Origin: Tribonema minus
Taxonomy: Eukaryota > Sar > Xanthophyceae > Tribonematales > Tribonemataceae
Assembly (NCBI GenBank): GCA_017506865.1
Contig: JAFCMP010000525.1
Span: 496,001 to 560,000, forward strand
Reading direction: 5' to 3'
Length of the DNA stretch: 64,000 nucleotides
Shown here: positions 44,471 to 56,730 of the stretch, one piece after another
How the letters are laid out: each line of letters starts with the position of its first letter
Position numbering within the stretch: position 1 is the stretch's first letter
The notes under the pieces: model-generated
Seen by the model: the letters and a program-made list of their open reading frames with translations, nothing else
What the model was told of the DNA's origin: nothing
Databases searched by the model: none
Made by a program: the position numbers and the translations under genes

Positions 44471-45810
44471 TCAGGTGGACTTCTTGGGGGCTGCCGCCGC
44501 CGCGGGCGCGGAGCGCTGCTGCTGCTGCCCCCGCGCCGCGTTAAAAAGCGCGTGCAGCACCGCGAACGCGCACAGCCCCACGGGCCCCGCCATGCAGGTG
44601 AAGAAGAGGACGGGCGCCATGAGCACGAGCGGCACGGTCGCTTCGCCGCGCGACAGGTTGTAGCGGGTGACCATGAGCGCCGTGAAGAGGTCTGCGGCGG
44701 CGGCGGCGGCGGCGGCAGCGGGGAACGCGGCGGTAGTGTGAGTAGGTCGCTAGTGAGCGAGGCGTGAGTGGGGCGGGGGTGGCGTATGAATAAGGCTGGG
44801 GGGGGGGGTGAGGGCTTCATGTGGCATTTATTGTCGCCGGGCAGGGTGATGGGGGGGCTTAATGTATGTGACATGTATTGCCGCGTTTTCACAGCAGCAA
44901 CGTGAAGCCATACTTCACTGTCGCGCTGAGAGTTTCGCAAGCGGGCGAGCGCGGGAGGCCCTGCAAATCCCCGGTCATCGCACACACGACAAGGACGGAC
45001 GCATTGCGGTGCAATGCCCACCACGAACGCTGCTGGGGTACTAATCATGAAGGTCTGTTACGTTGCTTATCCAGCATCAGCACTGGCCAAAGTGCTGACA
45101 GCACAGCCGGACGGCGCCGCTGCCAACGCCCCAGCGCAAGAGGCACTCGCCAAACTACGTGCGTGAGAGGTACGGCCTCCATTCATTGTCTCTGTTTCCG
45201 AACCGATCGAGTCAGATGCGGGGGGTGGTGTGTTCGTGCCGCCACCGCGGCATGTCGGCCCGCGCAATCACGAGCGACACATGCTTGTGCGCCCTCGTCA
45301 GCCGCACCGATGAGCACGTGCCGCCGAGAGCCAACAGTTATTTTTGACATGATCTATTTGCAGAATGTTCTGTTACCCTCTTGCCCACAAAATGTGTGGT
45401 TTCGGATTCATGCTCAAGCTGATCCGGACATTTCAAGTGAGGCAACTCTGACAATCACTGACACAACAGGCACGCGTCACCCCCGCCCTCTGCGCGCGGG
45501 GCGGCGCGCCGAGCGACCCACCGAACGCCAGGTAGTGCACCCACGCCGCGAGCGTGATGTCCGGGTGCACCAGCAGGCCGCGCACGCCCGCCAGCGAGTT
45601 GAAGTCCTCCAACTTCATGCCGCCGCCGGACGTGGTGGCGTGCGCCATGAGCAGCGTGTAGAAGATCGCGTAGAAGCCGATGGTGACGCCGGCGACGGCC
45701 TGAGAGGCCTTGAAGCGCGGCGCCAGGATGAGCAGCGCCCACGCCGGCATTACTAGCTGGCACGCCCCGAAGAGCTGCTCGTCCGAGTACTGGAGTCCCG
45801 GGATGGGCAT
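44471..45810 (-). CDS. ABA4-like (DUF4281) membrane protein
   Basis: Exon 1 45810-45522, exon 2 44691-44471; phases match, 169 residues. Four hydrophobic segments are visible: LFGACQLVMPAWALLILAP, AVAGVTIGFYAIFYTLLMA, ITLAAWVHYLAFDLFTALMV (made by the splice), and VLMAPVLFFTCMAGPVGLC. The pattern DFNSLAGVRGL, then AWVHYLAFDL, then FFTxxAGPVGL is diagnostic of the DUF4281 family. The plant member ABA4 is a plastid membrane protein needed to make neoxanthin from violaxanthin; algal and cyanobacterial members are common. The frame stays open upstream to 45978, and an AG at about 45846 could be an acceptor, so a plastid-targeting leader on an earlier exon is possible. Shares its upstream region with the PhyH gene. 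Confidence 0.88.
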
Positions 45811-46541
45811 GGTGCTGAGGTCTGGTGCGCTGCTGTGCCTGCGGCGGAGACACGTGGTGCGGTGAGGAGAAGTGCGCGAGCTGTTGTGTGTGGTCATGTG
45901 CGTGGGTGTCAGCCCCTGCCTGTGACCGCGTGGATCTGCTGCTGCGATGGCTGTCACTGATTCGCTGTCGACAAACAATGAGAGTCAGAATACCTCTTTT
46001 ACTTAATTACTGGAATCACTAGAGGTGTTCCAGGCCCTCACAAGATGGCATGATTGTATGCACCAAGCAGCGAGCTTGCAGGCATACGCCGATTGTGGCC
46101 TTATGGTTGCTGCCGTGAGGGTCTCTGCATGTGTTACCCGTGAGACGAAACAGGTGCTACTGTGGATCGTGTTCACAGGAGGCGAAGGCTTACTCGGCCA
46201 ATTGCGCGCAAGCAGAGGCAAGCATGGTGTCAATGCCGATGACAGGCCTCTGGCACAAGGGGACTAGTAGTTCGGGGTGCAATGATGGGCCTGCCAGTGC
46301 TGTTGATGAGGTCTGATATCCAGCATGCACATAAAGATCTGGGGGTAGCGTACGCCTCATCGGTGTGAAGGATCACCTGACAGAATCTGTTTCGACGAGT
46401 GGTGACGCTGCGATCGCAAGTGTCTCAGTCCTGATGGCGCCTATCACTTTTCTCTCTTTTTCTCTGTTCTTTCTTTCTTCACGTTGCAGTTGAAGTTCAG
46501 TCCGTGAAGGTGACTTCGGTGCCTGCAGCCTAATACCAGTG
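45811..46541. promoter_or_regulatory. Divergent intergenic region, ABA4-like (-) / PhyH (+)
   Basis: 730 bp separate two start codons facing away from each other, so it should hold both promoters. A pyrimidine-rich stretch (TCTCTTTTTCTCTGTTCTTT, about 46451-46480) lies just upstream of the PhyH start; such tracts occur near transcription starts, but I cannot place a start site. Confidence 0.5.
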
Positions 46542-49500
46542 ATGATGCAGACACGCAGGGATCGACGGAGTGCTCCTGTGCCGGCACGCTCATCAATTAT
46601 TACACTGGTGCTTCTGGCCTCTTGGCGGCAGGCTCATGGCTTCGTCCCAGGTCATGTGCGTAACCACTCGCTTGCTGCAGTGTCTAATGCATATCAGAGA
46701 CAGTTAGACCAGCCTCTTTACTACCAAAGCGGTGATACGTAGGTGTACCGCCCGCGTAAAGTTGATGATCGTAGTTCCTGGTGCAGGGTGGGGACAAGAC
46801 AACAGATAATGGGTCGTTGAAATTTAGAGTTCGGCAGTTAAGCCAGCTTGAAATTTATTTGTGTACTACATTCTAGCACAAGGCAGCATCAAGTGGCAGG
46901 CAAAGCGTGTAAGTTTGCGCCTGCTCTGCCGACCCAAAGCTGCCCACAAGTGGTACTGCAACTCAAACAGCCACCACAAGCAGGCACATGACTTTGGTCA
47001 CTGGGCACCGTTCGCGCTGTTCCCTATCTTGTCATGTTGACAGGCATGCACAGCGGGGAGTCAGCAGCCACACACCAGCGGCAGCCCCCTCACTTGCAGC
47101 AGCAGGCGACAACAACCACTACACATCGCCACCGGCGACGGCGACGGCAGCGCTGCGCTGACAGTCACCCCGGCGGCAGTGGACATGAACTTCCTGAATG
47201 TCGCGCAGCCGGTGACGTGCGCGGAGATGTTGAAGTTTGAGCGGGGGGGCCACCTGCTGACGCGGGGACTGTTCTCGGCGCAGGAGATGGCGCTGCTGTC
47301 GCCGCACATCATGGCGGGCTTCCGTGCGCTGGAGCTGAGCGCGCTGCAGCAGAAGGTCTGTATGTAGGATATGGGGGTTTTGCTCCCCAGCAGTGCTGAA
47401 ATTTAGTCCGGGTGGCAGCAGCCTGGCGCTGATGTCGATGCGGCAGCACACAGAGGCCCTGAGCATGCTACAACAAGAGGGATGGTGATGGCGCATTGTT
47501 TGTATATTGATGCGTGCACATGCGCTGCACTCTTTTTTCAAAACTGGGGGTGGAGCCTCACCCTAACAGGCAACGACCTGAGTGCAGAGGGCGTTACTGT
47601 GCAGCTCGGTAAAAAAAGTCAGTCCGTTCAAACTCAATTTCACTCAAGTGTCGCATGAGTAAAGGCGACCCGAGACGCGAACGCAGCGCTCACACTGCGG
47701 TGCGTCGCTGCATGGAGTGGCTGCAAGTTGAAGGTACCTGATTAATCTGCCACGTTTCGATGGCCGCACGGCCCCCAGCAGCTGCTCGCGATGCGTCCAG
47801 GCGGATTCTGCCTGCCACACTTGTAGTGGCGGGCGTGCTCACGCAGGCGTGACTCTGCAGGAGCTGCATGCCGCGAGCTCTGGCGGGAGGCATGCGTGCA
47901 GGTCTGGGGGCAGCCTAATGACAGCTGAATGACGGTAGCGCGGGCAGCTCACTGAACCGCTGCACGCGAGGCTGGGAAAAATGCATTGCATGGCGGTGCC
48001 CCCTGCCTCCTTGTCTTCCAACAACGCTGGCACGATTTCTGGTATAGGCGCTCATCGTTGGTCGTGCCGGTGCGGCGCACGACATGCCGCACATCGCGCC
48101 GGCGACCACTGAGGCGGCCACGCAGCCCGCTGATTCACACACGCCGCGCTCTCACCCCGACACTGGCTCTTTAGAAGGGCGAGTGAAGGGGCCTGCAGTG
48201 CCACCGCCGCTAACGCTCCCCGCTCTGTCGGGCGGCAGGTGGCAACGCCGACGCGCGACCGCTGCAGCATGCGACGCGCAGCCCTTGTTCGGCTGCGGTG
48301 ATGAGCTCGCCTCAGGCTGGCACAGGTGTCTCCGCCTGCACCCGTCTAATGCATGTCAGTTCTGCTTGGAATTCCTTTACTGAGCAGAATTTTCTATAAT
48401 GAGCAGAATTTTCTTCAACGAGTAGCATTTACTTTCACAAGCAGAATGGTCTTTAATGAGCAGGTGACGGTGCTGCTGGGCGAGGGCGCGGCGCCGCCGG
48501 GCGCGTCCGCGGAGGACCTGCTGGTGCTGCTGCGGCAGCTGCCGCCGGACGAGATACCGTTCCTGCAAGGTGCGCGCGGCCGCAGTGGGTGCTCTGCATC
48601 TGTGGACGCCCGGGAGTAGGCCTGTACGAGTCGCTTCTGTGTGTGTGTATGTGTGTATGTCACTGGTGGGCTGAAGGTGCGCTGGACGTAGCGCCGCCTT
48701 TATAGATGCCACTGGAGGTTTGCGCTTCTTCGACCTGCGATGCTCCCGCGCGGTGCGCCGCCAGCGGCCTGTCACGCGGGGCGGCGCGCATTTATTGTCC
48801 CCCTTCCGTTGACAGGACGTGCGCGATCATCACAGGCGCACCGTGCGCGTGCCACCGACGGGCGCAGGGCGCCAACAGTCGCAGCACTGGGTGCACGGCA
48901 CGGCGTGCAGACAGACAGCAGGGCGCTCGTTCACTCACGCAGCGCGCACGTTCACATCACCGAGGCGGCATGCGCAACGGCACCTCGCGGCGTAACTACA
49001 CCGGTCCAGCCCCCTGCGGACGTGTGCCGCATGCGCGCTCCTCCTGCATCTAAGCTTGGGCGGATGCTGCGCTCGGTTCTCGCTCGGTGGGCATGTGCAG
49101 AGTTGGCCGGCTCTGGCCGAATGTCCAAGTAGGCTGGGGGGTGTCGCTGATGCCAGCAGCATCATTCATGACTCCGGTTGTGATCGGAAGCGCCCGCCCC
49201 GCCGCCGCTGCTGCCGCTGCCGCCACGCGGCGCCCGCGCAATAACGCTGAGGGGCACGGCGAGTGCTGCTTGCTGTGTACGGCCAGTCGCTGGAGCTGCC
49301 GCACTTGCACGCGCTCGCTCACAATCAGGCCTTGAATGCTGTGTCCAGGGGTGGGGTCTGATGCGGTGTTCGACAGCGTGCCCACCTCTTAGCGCCGCTG
49401 TGGCCGTGCGGCCCTAACCCTAGTCAATGACTGTGTCAACGCGCTGCTGCCAACAGTGTTCGACGTGCAGTGCGCGCAAGAGGCGTGCGCCGCCGCCGCC

Positions 49501-52500
49501 GTGACCTAATCCCAACCCCAATCCTCATCAGCTAGTGACTGCGTCGACGTGTTGCTGCCGCAGTGTTCAACATGTGGCGCACGCCGGGGGCGCACGCCGC
49601 CGCCGTGAGCGCGCTCGTGCGCAGCCGGCGCCTCGCGCGCCACGCCGCCGCGCTGCTGGGCTGCCAGGCCGTGCGCGTCTACCAGGTGACCGCATGCCGC
49701 TTTTCGCGCGAAACCACGTGCTTGAAGTAGAATGCCATGACTTCCAGGGTTTTGAAGTGGTGTTGCGCATTGTGCTTTTGCTTGCCACGACATGCGTGTC
49801 TACCAGGTGACCGCATGCCGCTTTTGGCGTGATAAGACACACTTCTGTCGCAAACTAGGGTTACGAAAAATACCACTGGAATGTTTTATAAAATCTACTG
49901 CCTTTTTAATAGCCATACTTCTATATATCTTCACCAATGTTGAAGTACTTGAAGTAGAATACATCCAGGACTGAAGTGGTGTGGATATGCAGATGCGTGT
50001 GCTCCTTCATGTTGACAAATGCTGCCAATCGCACGCAGCAGCTGATGCGCGGGCCCACCACGTGCGCACGCCCATGCGCATTGTGCTTCTATGTACTTGC
50101 CACGCCGTGCGCGTCTACCAGGTGACCGCAACACTAATGGAAAACGATGACGTTTAACTTGACGTCCACTTCGAGTACTATGTAGTAGTTGAACATTTGC
50201 ATCGGCATGCGTTTATTTGACACCGCGCCGTGCATCAGAGGCTGCCCTACGCCCTCATATAAACCCTGGCCCTGCGCCTACCCCCAACCACAACAACAGT
50301 ACCGCTGCGAGAGCGCAGGGGCGCGTTGCGGCGCCCCTCAGCACCTGATGACTAACCCTAACCCCAACCTCACCTAGCACGCCTTACCTTAACCCCCTGA
50401 GCCCTGCTTGCACGCGTCGCCCGCAGGATTCTACCTTTGTAAAGAGAAGCGGCGACGGCCCCACCAACTGGCACAGGTGAGCTGCTGCCGCTCGCAATGC
50501 AGCATTTCATTCGCCTGAGCACTGCTGTAGTGCCCCCCCCCCCCCCCCCCCCCCCCTGCCCCCCTAGCGGCATCAATGCTCAGCTCTGGGCTGCTGCTGC
50601 TGCGCCGCTGCGGAGGCATGAGCGCAACAGGGGGTGATAATGAAGGTTAGGCGCAGCGCGCGCCGCCTTGTGTTTCAGGGCATAAGGATGCTGAGCCAGT
50701 CATCGCCGCGCCTATCGCGCAGAGGTACTACATACTTCAAGAGTGAAGTCCCATCAGGCCATTTCACCTGCGCCCGTCGGTGCACTTGTGTGCCGCTCGC
50801 TGACAGCATGGGAACAAGTTGCGGCGTACTGCCTTCCGCCATTCTGGTACTTAAAGAACGTCAATATCGCTTGAGTAACCTGCTGCCGCTGCCCCCCCCA
50901 AACCCTCACCTCGGCGGCGCCCCCGTGTGCGTTTGAACATGGACTTATATATACAGTAGTGGTTTTCGTTGTTTGCTAGAGGCTTTACGCACATGTACAG
51001 CTTAGCTCCTTACAATCCTGCCAACACTATGCAGGTACATGTACGGGCCTGCTGGAAAATCAATTCTAAAAGATATCGAGGATTTGCAAATCAGGATCAG
51101 GGTCGTTCAAGTGTGGCCAGGGGTGTGGGCACCGCCTTTGAACTGATCTGCTGTTGCAATGATTGATCAACCCATGCAGGTGCAGCACAGCATCGACGAT
51201 GGCAGCCGCTGCCATGAAGTTTCAGTTGCGAATTTTTTCAAGATTTATGTATAAACGCACTTGTTTGACTGACTGCCGCTGCATCTGTGCTGGGTTTTCA
51301 TGGATGCTTTGCAGGGGATCATGTGGCCAAACGGTTTCTGATGCTTGCATGTGCACATTATTGACTCTTTTGATCCAAAAACATGTTGTTCTTCAGCATG
51401 GCGCATTGACTCTTTTGATCCAAAAACATGTTGTTCTTCAACATGGCGCACTCCTCCTCTCAACACTCCTCCTCCCCTCCCAAAGCGACCTCAACATGGC
51501 GCCCTTCGACACCAACGACATGGTGACGGCGTGGCTGCCGCTGACGCACATCGCGGCGTGCGAGGACGGCGGCAGCGGCCTGGTCTTTGCCAGCCGCAGC
51601 CACCGCGACTTTGCGCTCAACTACTGGCAGGACCCGCACGCGCAGGAGGACCTCAGCGAAAGGTGCGCTTGTGTCTGCAGAGTCCGCGCTTCAAGAGTAC
51701 ATGAATGATATATTTTTGAGGGTCTGTCACGCCTTCATTGCGCTGGCGGCACTTCAACTGAAACGCGTCAGCGCGACGCTGGCGCTGGCGCAGCGGGCGC
51801 GACTCGTGTTGCGTGCGCGCGCTTTCCCCGCGCAGCATTGCGACTGCACCTGTTGAGCGTTGTCAGTTTCACGTCTGCACGCATGCAACGGCGCTGCCGT
51901 CTCTGCTACCGCCCAATGCGACACCAATTCCGCGAAACATAACTCCTAGTGCCGTCTCCGGCAATGGCGGATACGACCTTGGTTCTGCATGACATAACTG
52001 AGGAATTGTTTGCAGTGCTCTGGCATCAATTTCCTCATTGCCATGGTTGCATGTGACTTAGGTTCAAAATTGTGGAAGTGCTGTCACTAATTTTGCCGTT
52101 TCACATGACGCAGCCGCAAAGCTGGTTGTACATGGTGCTGTCACTGATTTTGCGTTGATGCTTTTGGAAGCTCACGCAGCGCTGCCGCCGCCGTGTTGTG
52201 ATTGTAGTGCTATCACTAGCTTTGCCGTTTCACATGATACAAGTCCCAAGTGAATGGTACTGCTGTCACTGATTTCTGTTGTGGTGCCTCCTGGAAGCTC
52301 ACGCAGCGCTGCCGCCGCCGTGTCGCGTGTCGCGGCAGGTACGACGAGACGCCGCAGCTGGCCATGGAGCCCGGCGACTGCAGCTGGCACCACGGCTGGG
52401 TGCTGCACAGCGCCAATGGCAATGACGTGAGACGCATGACATATTCTTTGCGGGACCCCCCCCCCCCCTTCCGTTGTGTAGACACCATGGTAGCGGTTGC

Positions 52501-54962
52501 CGTTGCCAATTTGGGTCATAGCAGCGAGCACCACGGCTGGGTGCTGCACAGCGCCAATGGCAATGACGTGAGGCGCATGACGTATTTTCTATGTATGCTT
52601 ACTACCACGGCTGGGTTGCTGCACGGCGCTCACGGCATCGACGTGATGCGCATTACATATGTATCGTATATGCTTCGCCCCCCCCCACACACACACGCCT
52701 TTGTAAGCACAAGATTGCTGTTGCCGTTGCCAATGTGGGTCATGAGGGGAATGTTTGCCTAACCCCCACAGTCAGGATTGGGCCACTGCGCGCCTGCAGC
52801 TGGTACCACAAGTTGGTGTGGCACAGCGCCCACGGCGACGGAGTGAGGCGCATGAGTTGTGCTGCTTGTGAAGACGTATTGGGGCCTGCATGACAATTTT
52901 CATACAGGCACCGAGATGCTTGCAATTTCATTGACGACTCCGGGCGCACATGCGCAGGGGGCCCATCGGGTCCGTGTTGCATTGGGACAACTAAACCGCA
53001 TATTAGGGCTACTCTGAGGGTATTGCTGTTGAGAACACCCCTCTACACATGAACGTGGACGCACGTCAAGAGGGTGGGCCAGGCTACTCGTGGCAGTAAT
53101 CGTTGCGCAAGCTCTGCGGCCGCTTCGGTTGACCTCATCTTTCCGCACATTGCACTCATGCGTGCGACAAGTCCCATGGGCTGTGTAGAGGCGATCGCAG
53201 GTCACATACCGCTCGCCGCAACCGCTGCAGCACTGTGGCTTGGCTGCAGCAATGGGGGGAGACTACACGTACTTTGGGCACGCCCGCAGGAAACAGATGA
53301 TACCCACACCGCCCCTTCTTGCAGTTTCAGGGTCTTGAGGAAGGGGGGGGGGGGGGGGGGGCGGGGGCATTAGTCCCTGTAGTTAAATATAGATTTCCCC
53401 TTTGTCTCAGCATCATGTGAAGGCAGGAAAGGGGCCGTAATCTAATCTGTTCCCTACGGTACTCATGCAATTCGTACCGTGTTTTCGATATCGTCTACAG
53501 ACGCCGGAGACGCGCGTGGCCTTCACCGTCAGTTACATTGCCGACGGGGCGCGTATGCTGGGAGAGGGCGCCGAGCACTATCCCGAGCAGGAGGTGAGCT
53601 TCTTCAATTTTGGTCTTGAAGTTCACATCAAGCGTGACGCTCGCCACTGTTGATGAAGAGACTGCATGCTGCTACAGAAAAGATGCGCTCTTGATTAACC
53701 GTAGGCTTGCGTGAATGTCCGAGGGACATTCGCGCATCGGCCTAATTGTAGACAGACTGACACTTTGCGTACATTGCCGACGGTGCGCGCATGCTGGGGG
53801 AGGGCGCAGATCACTACCCCGATCAGGAGGTGAGCTTGTTCAACTTTGATCTTGAAGTTCATACCGAGCGCGGCGCTAAAAATGGACCTCAAGAGGCTGC
53901 ATGCTACTTTAAATGAAAACGAATCAAAAGATCGTAGAGCTCTAGGTGACAAGGGATGGTTAGCCGCAAGTGCCTTCCACCAATAACCGTGGTCGGCGCT
54001 GCTGCAGCAGTTGCCCACGAGTCAAACAGTACCCACCGTATCCACCAGTCAAAAAGACATTTTGTGTGCAAGCTTAAATACAAGATGCGCTCTCGATGAG
54101 ACGTAAGCTTGCGTGAGCGGCCAAGGCGCAGTTGAGCGCACACCTCGTTAGCATGTTTATGTTTGAGCTACTAGTGCCCGCTGTGCCTGTCACAGAGGAT
54201 GCATCCGCCTGCTGCAGTTGCAGATGATGCAGCATTGTGAAGTTCTCATCGACCGATTTACTCGGAGAATGTGGGATAACCAGCACCACACAAGCAGTGC
54301 TCGAAGCGCGAGCGGTCGGTATGAATGATGTGCTCAGGCAATTGTTGGTGCGAACTGCCAGACGGAGAATCATGTGTGCAGGCTAGCATAGTACAGCGTA
54401 CCAATGCGTATGGCACAGGCGCGAACGGCCGCAGCCGCAGTTGAAGCATATACATGGCGCGGGTACCAGGAAGAGCAATGGAGGAGAAAAATCTAATAAT
54501 ATTACCATCCACAGCAAAGTTATGCGTGCCAGCTGAGGTTTGCTGCTGGGTCACATGAACCAATGATCTGGAGCGCTCGCACACACTGTAACTTCAACAG
54601 TAATCAACCTCAGGTGCACTGTCATGTGCAACTGCTGTGTGCAAACCTAATTGCAGAGCAGCGCCCATCTTGCAACAGCCAGTGACCTCGAGGATTGCAG
54701 CTGTGCACACTACCTATATTAATGCCACTCTCGGACTGGCGCCTGCCTGCATGTATGCGATCACGTGACACAAACACGAGTGCGCGCACCATGTACACTT
54801 CATACATACCTACGGTATGCGTGCCCGCTGCGCGCTCAGGACACGTGGAGCTACAGCGACTGGATCGCGGACACCTGTCCGGGCGAGCCTGCGGACCACC
54901 CGTTTCTGCCCGTGGCGTTCGATTTCGCGGAAGAAGTGGGCCTGGAGGGGCTGCCGTTATGA
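46542..54962 (+). CDS. Phytanoyl-CoA dioxygenase (PhyH) family protein, nine exons, plastid-type leader
   Basis: Exons: 46542-46738, 47100-47355, 48464-48569, 49564-49685, 50427-50476, 51486-51662, 52339-52426, 53501-53593, 54840-54962; phases agree, 403 residues. Fe(II)/2-oxoglutarate oxygenase core: GGHLLTRGLFSAQEMALL, QVFNMWRTPG, DSTFVKRSGDGPTNWHSDLN with His243-x-Asp245, DMVTAWLPL, GWVLHSANGN with His326, and Arg337 eleven residues later for 2-oxoglutarate, as in human PHYH (His264/Arg275). It begins with basic residues, a hydrophobic IITLVLLASW core and AHG/FVPGHVRNHSLAA: a signal peptide followed by an aromatic residue, as in secondary-plastid import. PhyH proteins hydroxylate many substrates, so the substrate is unknown. 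Start at 46542; Met 46545 is also possible. Confidence 0.93.
49800..50130 (+). repeat. Donor-junction copies after PhyH exon 4
   Basis: GTCTACCAGGTGACCGCATG at about 49797 and GCGTCTACCAGGTGACCGCA at about 50110 repeat the exon 4 end and donor (junction 49685/49686). The first copy is also preceded by CTTGCCACGACATGCGT and the second by CTTGCCACGCCGTGCGC, showing a shared unit. Confidence 0.88.
51355..51450 (+). repeat. Acceptor-side duplicate before PhyH exon 6
   Basis: Two tandem 50-bp units (ATTGACTCTTTTGATCCAAA then AACATGTTGTTCTTCA), each ending in AGCATGGCGCA or AACATGGCGCA. These resemble CTCAACATGGCGCC of exon 6 (acceptor 51485/51486). Confidence 0.8.
52525..52860 (+). repeat. Donor-junction copies after PhyH exon 7
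   Basis: Three downstream copies of the exon 7 end and donor (junction 52426/52427): about 52530-52580 (near-identical; re-encodes HHGWVLHSANGND then GTGAGG), about 52600-52650, and about 52795-52850 (more diverged). Confidence 0.92.
53765..53875 (+). repeat. Donor-junction copy after PhyH exon 8
   Basis: ACATTGCCGACGGTGCGCGC to CAGGAGGTGAGCTTGTTCAA repeats 53535-53610, so the copy re-encodes IADGARMLGEGA and keeps the GTGAGC donor. Similarity continues into the intron (GATCTTGAAGTTCATACCGA). Confidence 0.92.
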
Positions 54963-55078
54963 CACAGATTCTTCAATGTACCCTTGTTGCAATGCACACT
55001 TGTTACAAAGGCATTGTTTCAGGTGTAACGTGTCGAATCCTCCTCGTTGAAACATGGTGTAATTCATTGCAGGGTACA

Positions 55079-55178
55079 TGTACCACATGTGTGCACATGA
55101 ACCCTGTGCACGTAATAGATGACACATATACCACATGTGTGCACATGAACCCTGTGCACGTAATAGATGACACATACA
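55079..55178. repeat. Two 50-bp direct repeats in the PhyH 3' flank
   Basis: ACCACATGTGTGCACATGAA then CCCTGTGCACGTAATAGATG occurs twice in tandem with no change (55081 and 55131). Confidence 0.93.
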
Positions 55179-55489
55179 TAGCTTGTGCATCTTGCACAAG
55201 GTGCCTGCATGAGTTATCATGGCGAGCGTTGCACGAACAGCACATGCAAGAACCCCCCGTCGCGCAATATGCTGGCAGCCCCCCCATTACCCTACCCCCC
55301 CCCTTCACACAAGCACTGTGCAGTCCCCCTGCAGCGCTAAAATATGCTACCAGGTTGACTGGGGCCAGTGACAGCTCAGTCGCTTCAACAACACTGACGC
55401 ACCACATTCGCGCTGGCACTGCTACTTTTTTGAAATCAACAAATCACGAGTATAGTTCGCTGTGCGCTCTCAGAGATGCCCCGTCAACT

Positions 55490-56730
55490 GGTAGCACCGG
55501 TACGTACCAGTTTTTGTACCAGTTTTGACCGGTAACTATGTGCCGCTCACTAACCGGTGCGGGTAACTGGCCGCGTGAGGCAACCCGTAACACATACCGA
55601 TGCCGTAGCTGATGACCGGCGCCACCAGTTAGATTGCAAGTAGACCGTTTTTTTAGCGAGTTTATTCTTTTCGTGCCTTGAAGTTAGTCCGCACAGACCC
55701 ACGACCGACAGGTGTAATGGACGGTGTATACTGGCAGATATGGTCGTGAGTCGACCTACTGATGCTGCTGTTGACATATTGGTCCGGCTAGTGATGGCAT
55801 GCAAGCGGTCCATGTGGCGCCAAAATCCCCGATTGATGATGCGCGACTGATTGATGTCGCTGGATGCACCAGCAGCTTCTGCAGGCTGAGATAGCAGGTT
55901 GAATGTAAGCATAAGCATCCATCAACCGACGTGGGACGCGATGCATTCATTTGCGGAACGCAACTCCGGATCGGATTGTTTCCGCTTCTGATGCGCTGTT
56001 ACAGCCAACGAAGAGCAAGCTTCAGCTGCTGAACATGAAAATCTGGTTTTCACATATGATAGAGGTTGTTTGCTGATCCACAAGTGCAAGGGTGCCAATT
56101 GCAGAGCGAAAGTCGAAACAGGTGGCAGCAGGCAGAATGATATATGAGCATGCTGCCCATCCTTTTGCTGGCTGCATGCTGCACACACTGACTGCCTTTG
56201 CATCGTGGCGGGTGCACTTTGAATGTCACTTACAGGAGCAAATTCTGATTAATATGCTGTGGGTAAGGCCTTGAGCTGCGCACTATACACTTGGGTCCAT
56301 TCGGCTGCATAACCTAGAATCCTCGAGCTCCTGACAAGCTTATTCCTGAAGCCTTTGTAGTTGTATGTACTGATCGCACGGTATACTACGTATGCTATGC
56401 ATATAAGAAAAGCACTGGCATTACTAGTAAAAAACTGGTACCACAGGTGAAAACCGGTCAGACCAGTTTTTACCGGTTTCACCAGTATACTGGTACCGGT
56501 TGTCACAGCGCACCAGTCAAACTGGTACGGGTAGCTGCTGGTACTTTTTATTAATTCTCGCTCAGGGCGCGAAAAAGCCCAGATGATGGTCTAACTTGAT
56601 GCTGCTGCACGGAATCTGCATGTCGTGTGACTTCTGAAAGTGTCTCAACGACAACCACTCAAACGCCGCCGCCGCCACTGGTACCAGTTATTGAGTACTG
56701 GTACCGGTACCGGTTAAAATTTTTCTCGCG
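55490..56730. repeat. Region bounded by ACCGGT/GGTACC-rich clusters
   Basis: Two clusters (about 55490-55640 and 56425-56725) are packed with GGTACCGGTT, ACTGGTACC, AAACCGGTC and CCAGTTTT words in both orientations. Between them, minus-strand open pieces (55918-55550, 56203-55922) are unrecognised. The layout could be a decayed transposon with subterminal repeats, but I cannot place exact ends or a target duplication. Confidence 0.45.

Noticed and set aside
44878..45756. A 292-codon plus-strand frame
   Set aside because: Runs antisense to ABA4-like exon 1, is Arg-rich and has no domain.
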